Shown one piece after another: positions 1 to 5,534 of a stretch of DNA of 10,335 nt. How positions within the stretch are numbered: position 1 is the first letter of the stretch; the number at the start of each line of letters is the position of its first letter. The notes beneath the pieces are model-generated. The model saw nothing but the letters and a program-made list of their open reading frames with translations. It searched no databases and was not told where the DNA came from. Source of the DNA: an uncultured Myxococcales bacterium (GTDB lineage Bacteria; Myxococcota_A; Bradymonadia; Bradymonadales; Bradymonadaceae); contig CAJXPN010000069.1 in the NCBI GenBank assembly GCA_913058025.1, forward strand, positions 1 through 10,335, read 5' to 3'. The translations under genes and the position numbers were made by a program.

Positions 1-235
1 GGTGTACGCGGTCGTGGGGGAGGTCCTCGAGGTCGTCCCACAGGCGCAGCCCCCCGAGCGCGCACCACGCCGCGACGCCCCGCGCGATCGCGAGCGCCCA
101 GGAGCCCCCGAGGTCGAGCGGGAGCGTGCTCGCGAGCGTCAGCGTCGCCGCGACCGGGAGCCAGAGCGCGAGTGAGAACCGGCCACGGCGCCACGACCGG
201 AGCTGGCGAGCGCCTTCAGTCCAGGAGGTGGACAT
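1..235 (-). CDS. UbiA-family prenyltransferase, N-terminal part (cut by window edge)
   Basis: This is an integral-membrane prenyltransferase of the UbiA superfamily. Family members move a prenyl chain from a prenyl diphosphate onto an aromatic ring or a glycerol phosphate. Only 78 codons are inside the window. The protein starts MSTSWTEGARQLRSW, then has a hydrophobic helix at about residues 20-42, a second helix, and the motif RLWDDLEDLPHDR at about residues 64-76. That motif contains DDxxDxxxD, the first aspartate-rich, magnesium-diphosphate-binding motif of UbiA enzymes. The ATG at 235-233 has GGAG at 248-245, nine bases upstream, and its first 20 bases overlap the end of the dikinase gene, which implies translational coupling. 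The frame stays open to the edge. The acceptor cannot be told: the second aspartate motif and substrate pocket are outside the window. The UbiA assignment rests on one motif plus hydrophobicity, but the motif is characteristic. Confidence 0.8.
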   Translation of the reverse strand, partial: MSTSWTEGARQLRSWRRGRFSLALWLPVAATLTLASTLPLDLGGSWALAIARGVAAWCALGGLRLWDDLEDLPHDRVH

Positions 236-2861
236 GGCCCCGGTCTCCGTCGACCCTGAGCGCCGACTTCTGAGGGATGGCGGTGGTGGCGTTCGGGACG
301 GCGATGACCGAGGGGATGCCGAACTCGCGCGCGATGATCGCTCCGTGCGAGAGCATCCCGCCGCGCTCCATCACGAGCCCGCGCACCAGGAACAGCACCG
401 TCGCCCAGCCGGGGTCGGTCTGCGGTGCCACGAGGATGTCGCCCGCCTCGACGTGGTGGAAGTCCTCCTTCGAGAGCGCCACGGCCGCGCGACCCGTGAC
501 GACCCCACCCGCCGCCGCGATGCCGGTCAGCGTGGAGCCGTCGGCGCCCATGTCCTGCACGGAATCTGCGGGCTGCTCCATCTCCTCGGCCATCGACGGG
601 TCCCAGCGCTCGCCGACGGGCAACCTGAAGGAGGGCGGGGGCGCTGGCCACTGGCTCTCTCGGGCGTGCTGGGCCTTACGCTCGGCGATGACGTCGTTCG
701 GGATCGTCGCCCCGTCGCCCACCGCGAGGATTTCTTGCCAGTAGAGGAAGAAGACGTCGTCGGGGTCCAGGACGAGCTCGTCCTGGTGCCAGCGCGAGCC
801 GAGCGCGAGCGCGACGCGACGCAGGCACCGGTAGAGGAGCGCCTGCTTGAGGCGCGAGCGCTCACGGAGCGCGAGCGAGCCGCCGGTGGCCTGCTGGAGC
901 TTCGCGAAGACGAACGCGCGCGCCGGGTCGAGCTCGGCGGCGAGCTCTGCGCTCTGGGCCAGTCGCTTTCGCCCCTGCGCTTCGATGACGTGGTCGGGGC
1001 CGTCGGATTCGATCTGGAGGTAGGAGCGTAGCATGTCTATGACGGACCCTGGGTCCTCCTGGAAGCTCGAGACCGTGAGCATGAGCTCCCCGGTGCAGCG
1101 GAAGCCCCAGTCGTCGAGGAAGGTCTGGAGCGGACCCCCGAGCGGGTGGTCTTCGTCCATCCGGGCGCCGTCCCAGCCGAGCGCGTCGAGGATCGCCTGG
1201 GTGTCCTCTTCGAAGAGCGCGCGGAGCGCGTCGTCGCCGTGGACGAGGCGCGAGAGGCGCCAGAGGTGACGCGGCGGCTCGCTGCTCACGATGTCGGGGA
1301 GGCCCCGGAGCAGGCCATGGAGGAGCACGTTGGAGTCGCCCTCGAAGTGGCGCCCGAGGAACCACTCGAGCGCGCCGCAGCAGACCATACACGCGCCGTC
1401 GGAGAGGCCGGCGCCGATCCACTGGCTGTTACGGATCCGGCTGAAGCCCGCGACCCGCGCGATGAGCGCGTCGGCGTCCAGGCCCGCGAGCTCCTCGACG
1501 GTGTTCCTGGCGGCGTAGCTGTCCACGGTCGCCTCGAACGTGCGCACCTGCTCGGGGAGCCTCGAGTACTGCCTGGTGACCTGGGCCGCGATCGCGACCA
1601 TCTCGGCGACCTCGCTCACGCGACCCAGGCGCCCCCTGCCCCAGGTCATGTCCTGAGCGCGCGCCTCGGTCTGGTCGGTGACGCCGACGAACGCGTTGAA
1701 CCAGTCGGCGAACATGTCGCCCCAGGGGGCCATGCGCATGACCGCGTGGATGTTGCTCACGTTGTAGTAGAGGCGCTGGCCGTGGACCTCGACGATCTGG
1801 CGCAGCGGCGCCTCCATCGCCTCGACGCGCCGCGGCGAGAAGCCGTAGGCCACGGCGATGGCGCGGAAGTAGTGGTAGTAGCTCGCGCGCGCGACCGACT
1901 GGAGCAGCGGGCTGACGGGGCCAGGGAAGTTCTCGTTGATGTTGGAGTTCGAGTAGACGACCCGGTCACCTCCTTGCTCCTCGGGCGCGCGCGCCCTCGG
2001 CGCGGCCACTGTGATGGGGCGCGTCTGGAGCACGTGGAGGGTGCCCTCCGGGTCGAACGTCCACTCGATGTCCTGGGGCGCCTGGCCGAGCTCCTCGAGA
2101 TCGAGGCACGCGGCGGCGAGCTCGCGGACCTGCTCAGGAGTCATGAGCGCGCTCTCCGGGGTCACCCTCAGGTCACCTCGAGGTGAGCGTTCACCTCGGC
2201 GCAGGAGCAGCACCTCGGGCGTGACCTCGCCCGACACGAGCGCCTCACACCCACCCGCGACGTACTCGACGCGCATGAGCTCGTGGTCCTCGGGCGAGGC
2301 CGTGAAGGTCACCCCCGAGACCGCGCCCTCGATCTGGGCCTGGACGATGACGGCCATGCCACGCAGCGTGACGCCTCGGGCCTTCTGATAGGCCATCGCG
2401 CGCGCCGAGTAATACGAACACCAGACCTTCTTGACGGACTCGATGAGCGCGTCCGCGCCGCCGACGTCGAGGAAGCTGTCGAGCTGTCCTGCGAACGAGG
2501 CACGCGCGCCGTCCTCACCGACCGCGGAGCTGCGCACGGCCACGCGCGCCCAGCCCTTGTCAGCGAGCAACGGCTCGAGCGCGGCGCGCAGGGAGGCATC
2601 GAGCGGCGTGGACATGAGCCACGAGGCGATCCTCGCCGACGCGTCCTCGAGCCCCTGCGGGTCGTCCAGGCGCACGCCGCGCGCGAGTTCGGCGATCGCG
2701 TCGGCCTGGCCGCTCGCCTCGACGAACGCCGCGAAGTGGCGCGCCGGGACGACCACGCCGGGGGGCACGTTGATGCCCTGTGCGAGCAGGCGTTGCAGGG
2801 ACGAGGCCTTGCCTCCCGCCTGGGTGAGCGTGGAGGCATCTTCGAGTTCGATGAGTGTCAT
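216..2861 (-). CDS. Dikinase-like phosphotransferase (PPDK ATP-binding domain plus C-terminal swivelling His domain), rifampicin-phosphotransferase-like layout
   Basis: An 881-residue cytosolic enzyme of the PEP synthase / pyruvate phosphate dikinase superfamily. These enzymes split ATP to AMP and pass a phosphate through a catalytic histidine to a substrate. The N-terminal ATP-grasp domain spans about residues 10-285, with GGKASSL (16-22), RSSAVGED (110-117), FAGQLDSF (123-130) and LQTRPIT (278-284). A middle domain (about 300-770) begins with NINENFPGPVSPL (307-319). The C-terminal phosphohistidine domain (about 775-881) carries GGMLSHGAIIARE with predicted catalytic His839. There is no PEP/pyruvate TIM barrel, and the His domain is last, as in rifampicin phosphotransferase (about 865 residues) and unlike PpsA. 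It is therefore unlikely to be a true PEP synthase. The start ATG overlaps the upstream stop as ATGA (2861-2858), with GAGGG four bases upstream. The substrate is unknown; the flanking genes favour a lipid intermediate, with an antibiotic as the alternative. Confidence 0.88.
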   Translation of the reverse strand: MTLIELEDASTLTQAGGKASSLQRLLAQGINVPPGVVVPARHFAAFVEASGQADAIAELARGVRLDDPQGLEDASARIASWLMSTPLDASLRAALEPLLADKGWARVAVRSSAVGEDGARASFAGQLDSFLDVGGADALIESVKKVWCSYYSARAMAYQKARGVTLRGMAVIVQAQIEGAVSGVTFTASPEDHELMRVEYVAGGCEALVSGEVTPEVLLLRRGERSPRGDLRVTPESALMTPEQVRELAAACLDLEELGQAPQDIEWTFDPEGTLHVLQTRPITVAAPRARAPEEQGGDRVVYSNSNINENFPGPVSPLLQSVARASYYHYFRAIAVAYGFSPRRVEAMEAPLRQIVEVHGQRLYYNVSNIHAVMRMAPWGDMFADWFNAFVGVTDQTEARAQDMTWGRGRLGRVSEVAEMVAIAAQVTRQYSRLPEQVRTFEATVDSYAARNTVEELAGLDADALIARVAGFSRIRNSQWIGAGLSDGACMVCCGALEWFLGRHFEGDSNVLLHGLLRGLPDIVSSEPPRHLWRLSRLVHGDDALRALFEEDTQAILDALGWDGARMDEDHPLGGPLQTFLDDWGFRCTGELMLTVSSFQEDPGSVIDMLRSYLQIESDGPDHVIEAQGRKRLAQSAELAAELDPARAFVFAKLQQATGGSLALRERSRLKQALLYRCLRRVALALGSRWHQDELVLDPDDVFFLYWQEILAVGDGATIPNDVIAERKAQHARESQWPAPPPSFRLPVGERWDPSMAEEMEQPADSVQDMGADGSTLTGIAAAGGVVTGRAAVALSKEDFHHVEAGDILVAPQTDPGWATVLFLVRGLVMERGGMLSHGAIIAREFGIPSVIAVPNATTAIPQKSALRVDGDRGHVHLLD

Positions 2862-3433
2862 CCGGCCCTCTTCTTTACGCCGAGTTTATAGAGCGCGAAG
2901 CTGAATACGGCGTGGATCCCCGGGCCGACGACCAGGCATGTCAGCCAGACGGTCCACGGCAGGGGGACACACAGCCAGACGGCGAACAGCGCGCCGAGCA
3001 GTGAGTCCGTGCGGTCGAGCGCCAGGCACACCAGCGCGAGCTTCTTGCTCGGCGGGGCCTGGCCGGGGGCGACGTCGAGCTGTCGCTTGAGCATCGAGTT
3101 CGGGAGCTCGCCGGCCATGAACCCGAAGCCGGTGGCCAGGCCGAGCGCCGCGTAGCCGAGCGGCGAGAGCGCCCAGAGGCCCTCGGCGGCGCCCGCGAGC
3201 GCGGCGAGCTGTGAGAAGATGACGAAGCCTGCGCCCGAGGCCGGGACCATGACCATGAAGCCGCGCAGCGTCTTGTTCGCGCCAAAGAGAGGCTTGCCCC
3301 GAAGCGTCCGACCGAAGTCGACGCGCTGCGTGAAGCGCTTCGAGGTCGCGCTGCGGAGCCAGAGCACCTGGCAGACGCCGGCGAAGCTCAGCGAGGCGAT
3401 GAGAAACAGCGTCGCGTGGACGGGGTCCGGCAT
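2858..3433 (-). CDS. CDP-archaeol synthase (CarS)-like CTP-transferase membrane protein
   Basis: A 191-residue membrane protein of the CarS/DUF46 family (PF01864), related to CdsA. Archaeal CarS joins CTP to unsaturated archaetidic acid to give CDP-archaeol. Visible marks are RGKPLFGANKTLRG (45-58, matching the family's GKPLFGxxKTxRG), MAGELPNSMLKRQLDVAPG (106-124, matching its SxxKRxLxxxPG segment), LALDRTDSLLGALF (137-150, the DxxD-type motif) and a C-terminal GPGIHAVFSFALYKLG. About five hydrophobic helices are seen, and the length fits the family (about 160-200). Two ATGs lie in tandem at 3436 and 3433; GGAGGG at 3446-3441 is seven bases from the second, which I chose. A GTG at 3448 would lie within the ribosome site. 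This is the first gene of the operon, and its stop overlaps the dikinase start. The family match is strong, but the lipid acted on in this organism is unknown: bacterial members are mostly uncharacterised. Confidence 0.85.
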   Translation of the reverse strand: MPDPVHATLFLIASLSFAGVCQVLWLRSATSKRFTQRVDFGRTLRGKPLFGANKTLRGFMVMVPASGAGFVIFSQLAALAGAAEGLWALSPLGYAALGLATGFGFMAGELPNSMLKRQLDVAPGQAPPSKKLALVCLALDRTDSLLGALFAVWLCVPLPWTVWLTCLVVGPGIHAVFSFALYKLGVKKRAG

Positions 3434-3440
3434 CATGAGG

Positions 3441-3446
3441 CCCTCC
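3441..3446 (-). promoter_or_regulatory. Ribosome binding site of the CarS-like gene
   Basis: GGAGGG lies seven bases before the ATG at 3433 and four before the ATG at 3436. It overlaps a possible GTG start at 3448-3446, which makes that longer start unlikely. Confidence 0.7.
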
Positions 3447-3496
3447 ACGGTGGGCGCGCCGCGGGCGGAGTGGGGTGCGTGTGTGAACGGGGCGAA

Positions 3497-3524
3497 CCTA
3501 TCCCCAGGCGCCTCGGGAGGGCAA
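3497..3524 (-). promoter_or_regulatory. Candidate promoter of the CarS-like/dikinase/UbiA operon
   Basis: Read on the minus strand, TTGCCC (3524-3519) is followed after 16 bases by GATAGG (3502-3497). This is a weak sigma-70-like pair, matching the consensus at 4/6 and 3/6 positions. Transcription would begin near 3490 and leave a leader of roughly 57 bases before the CarS-like gene. The same -10 hexamer and spacer occur before the symporter gene (7686-7713). Support is pattern only. Confidence 0.3.
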
Positions 3525-3607
3525 GGGGAGCGTGGGGCGGTCGGTTACCAGCGCCCCGATGTCGGATGTAGCCGTGGTCGGCAGGTGGTGTAGGCTTGCG
3601 CCGCGTG

Positions 3608-3650
3608 CCTGGAACAAGGCGTTCGAGGTATGGGGTTCCAGGTGGCCTGG
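3608..3650 (+). repeat. Two mutually exclusive inverted repeats upstream of cca
   Basis: CCTGGAAC (3608-3615) is perfectly complementary to GTTCCAGG (3635-3642) across 19 bases. The right arm also contains CCAGG (3638-3642), which can instead pair with CCTGG (3646-3650) across a three-base loop. Only one hairpin can form at a time. Both lie between the operon divide and the cca ribosome site, which neither includes. No uridine run follows, so neither looks like an intrinsic terminator. They could be an operator or a leader structure, or may have no function. Confidence 0.4.
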
Positions 3651-3664
3651 TTTATCGAAGAGCT

Positions 3665-3670
3665 GAGGAG
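3665..3670 (+). promoter_or_regulatory. Ribosome binding site of cca
   Basis: GAGGAG sits eight bases before the ATG at 3679. It is only two bases from the in-frame GTG at 3673, so the ATG is the better start. The protein from the ATG is 412 residues, the same length as the E. coli enzyme. Confidence 0.7.
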
Positions 3671-3678
3671 AGGTGGCG

Positions 3679-4917
3679 ATGAAGTCGATAGAGCGTGTGT
3701 TTCTCGTCGGGGGCGCGGTGCGCGATCTGCTGATGGGTCGTGACCCCAAGGATCGCGACTACGTGGTCGTGGGCGAGACGTGTGAGTCGATGCTCGCCAG
3801 AGGATTCTCTCGAGTGGGGGAGGACTTCCCGGTGTTCCTCCACCCCGAGACCGGCGACGAGTACGCGCTCGCGCGCACCGAGGTCAACGTGGCCGAGGGC
3901 TACAAGGGCTTCACGACGCGCATCGAGGGGGTCTCACTCGAGCAGGACCTGGCCAGGCGGGACCTCACCATCAACGCGATGGCGATGGAGGGCGACCGCC
4001 TCATCGACCCGTTCGACGGGCGGGGTGACATCGAGGCTGGGGTGCTGCGTCACGTCGGCGAGGCGTTCGGTGAGGACCCGGTTCGCGTGCTGCGCGCGGC
4101 GAGGTTCGCGGCCCGCTACGGCTTCGAGGTCGCGCCCGAGACGACGGAGATGATGCGGCGTATGGTGGAGCGCGGAGACCTCGACGCGCTCACCCCCGAG
4201 CGCGTGTGCCTCGAGATGATCAAGGTCCTCGGGGAGGACGTCCCCTCGCGCTTCTTCCGCGCCCTGGAGTCCGTCGGCGCGCTCCGGGTGGTCTTCCCCG
4301 AGCTCCACGGGCTGGTCGGTGTGCCTCAGCCAGTCGCCGAGCACCCGGAGGGCGACGCGTTCGAGCACAGCATGCTCGTCCTCGACCAGTGCGCGCTCCT
4401 GAGCAAGGACAAGGAGACCCGCTTCGCCGCGCTCGTGCACGACCTCGGCAAGGCGGACACCCCCGCCGACGTGCTCCCCGAGCACCCCGGGCACGAGCTC
4501 GCGGGCGTGCCCAGGGTCGAGCAGATGTGCGCGCGCCTCAAGCTCCCCAACACCTTCCTCACGGCCGGTCGACTCGCCTGCACCTACCACACCCGGATCT
4601 ACCGTGTGCGTGAGGAGCGCGACGCGGGGGAGGTCGTCGCGATGATGCGCAAGCTCAAGGCCAACCACACGCTCGAGCACGTGGAGAGGCTGGCGATCGT
4701 GGGCGAGGCGGACGCGAAGGGAAGGGGGGAGGCCTCGGCCCAGGAGTACCCGCAGGCGGACTTGCTCCTCGGGCTCGCGCGTGAGTTCGCTCGCTTCGAC
4801 GCGCTCCCCGTCGTCGAGCAGGCCCGTGAGAGGGGCGAGGTCGCGGGACCTCAGATCGCCCAGGCCGTGAGCCAGGCGCTGTGTCGGCACATGTCGCGCT
4901 ACATGCAGCTCGAATGA
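3679..4917 (+). CDS. cca: CCA-adding multifunctional tRNA nucleotidyltransferase with HD domain
   Basis: This enzyme builds or repairs the 3'-CCA end of tRNAs from CTP and ATP; E. coli-type members also carry an HD phosphohydrolase domain. The 412-residue protein follows the E. coli enzyme closely throughout. The class II nucleotidyltransferase head has GGAVRD (11-16), KDRDYVVVG (24-32) with predicted catalytic Asp25 and Asp27, DFPVFLHP (49-56), RRDLTINA (93-100, nucleotide selection) and GEDPVRVLRAARFAARYG (131-148, neck). The HD domain has conserved His/Asp positions including ALVHDLGK (251-258, His254-Asp255). The ATG start is set by GAGGAG at 3665-3670. It is transcribed away from the lipid-like operon and appears to be a single gene: 196 bases separate it from the next one. 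All key motifs are intact. It is probably an essential or near-essential housekeeping gene. E. coli-type architecture is common in Proteobacteria and related groups. Confidence 0.97.
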   Translation: MKSIERVFLVGGAVRDLLMGRDPKDRDYVVVGETCESMLARGFSRVGEDFPVFLHPETGDEYALARTEVNVAEGYKGFTTRIEGVSLEQDLARRDLTINAMAMEGDRLIDPFDGRGDIEAGVLRHVGEAFGEDPVRVLRAARFAARYGFEVAPETTEMMRRMVERGDLDALTPERVCLEMIKVLGEDVPSRFFRALESVGALRVVFPELHGLVGVPQPVAEHPEGDAFEHSMLVLDQCALLSKDKETRFAALVHDLGKADTPADVLPEHPGHELAGVPRVEQMCARLKLPNTFLTAGRLACTYHTRIYRVREERDAGEVVAMMRKLKANHTLEHVERLAIVGEADAKGRGEASAQEYPQADLLLGLAREFARFDALPVVEQARERGEVAGPQIAQAVSQALCRHMSRYMQLE

Positions 4918-4997
4918 GCGCTCGGCTCCACCAATGGGTGGTCCTCCAGCCGTCACCGGTACGCTCCATGCACAGCATGTCGATCCGAGTCTGAACG

Positions 4998-5012
4998 GCG
5001 CACTTCGTGCGC
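4998..5012 (+). repeat. Short perfect hairpin between cca and the DUF302 gene
   Basis: GCGCAC and GTGCGC form a six-pair stem closed by TTC, 80 bases after the cca stop. There is no uridine run after it, so it is at most a weak terminator or an RNA end-stabiliser for cca. The rest of 4918-5113 holds no gene that I can support. Confidence 0.3.
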
Positions 5013-5067
5013 GCGACAGGCCAGGCGGTGCCTTCGAGAAGGGCGCCGGAGTGCAACGCATCCCAAC

Positions 5068-5077
5068 GTTTCGAAAC
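5068..5077 (+). promoter_or_regulatory. Palindrome GTTTCGAAAC, possible operator of the DUF302 gene
   Basis: A perfect 10-base palindrome, A+T-rich for this window, lies 36 bases before the DUF302 start codon, where a repressor site near a promoter would be expected. No matching -35/-10 pair was clear, and no regulator is encoded nearby. Confidence 0.25.
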
Positions 5078-5113
5078 ACATCACCGCGCGAGGCGCGGGC
5101 AAGGAGACCACAG

Positions 5114-5524
5114 ATGGCCACTGAAGAGATCACGTACGGGCTGATGCGGAAGATGGAAGGGCTCGAGGACATGGAGGAAGCCGAGCGACGCGTACGCGCC
5201 GCGCTCGCTGAAGAGGGCTTCGGGGTGCTCACCCGGATAGACCTCCAGGAGACGTTGGCGAAGAAGGTCGGCGCCGAGATCGACGAGTACGTCATCCTCG
5301 GCGCGTGCAACCCCCAGCTCGCCCTCCAGGGCGTGACCGCCGAGCGCTTCCTCGGGCTCGTGCTCCCCTGCAACGTCGTGCTCACTCGCCGCGAGGGCGC
5401 CGGCGGCGTCGAGGTCGCCGCGCTCGACCCTCGCGCGATGTTCGGGATCGTGGGCGCCCAGGGCATGGAAGACCTCGTCGCCGACGCGACCGCCCGCCTC
5501 GAGCGCGCGCTCGCCGCCGCGTGA
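5114..5524 (+). CDS. DUF302 domain protein
   Basis: A 136-residue soluble protein of the DUF302 family (COG3439), whose biochemical role is unknown. It shows the family's core: GFGVLTRIDLQETLAKK (35-51), a GACNP motif (63-67) with Cys65, LPCNVVL (84-90) with Cys86, and ALDPRAMFGIVG (103-114). The two cysteines in these motifs recur in the family and may bind metal or take part in redox chemistry; that is inference. The start ATG at 5114 is backed by AAGGAG at 5101-5106, seven bases upstream. A longer in-frame reading from 4934 has no ribosome site, and its extra 60 residues look non-coding. The gene has no partner in its own direction: cca ends 196 bases earlier, and the symporter converges with 10 bases between stops. 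No signal peptide is seen. The family assignment is firm, the function open. Confidence 0.9.
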   Translation: MATEEITYGLMRKMEGLEDMEEAERRVRAALAEEGFGVLTRIDLQETLAKKVGAEIDEYVILGACNPQLALQGVTAERFLGLVLPCNVVLTRREGAGGVEVAALDPRAMFGIVGAQGMEDLVADATARLERALAAA

Positions 5525-5534
5525 GGCGTGTCGT

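Noticed and set aside
126..1031. A 301-codon forward frame opposite the dikinase gene
   Set aside because: The product is low-complexity and rich in Arg, Asp, Glu and Val, as expected from the antisense of a high-GC gene. The minus strand holds clear family motifs.
2173..2186. Palindrome TCACCTCGAGGTGA inside the dikinase gene
   Set aside because: It lies in coding sequence for an Arg/Glu/Ser/Pro-rich loop and is easily produced by repeated codons. Nothing suggests a separate function.
4934..5113. A 60-residue N-terminal extension of the DUF302 protein
   Set aside because: There is no ribosome site at 4934, the extension contains the hairpin and the palindrome, and its composition is unlike coding sequence. 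AAGGAG at 5101 sets the start at 5114.
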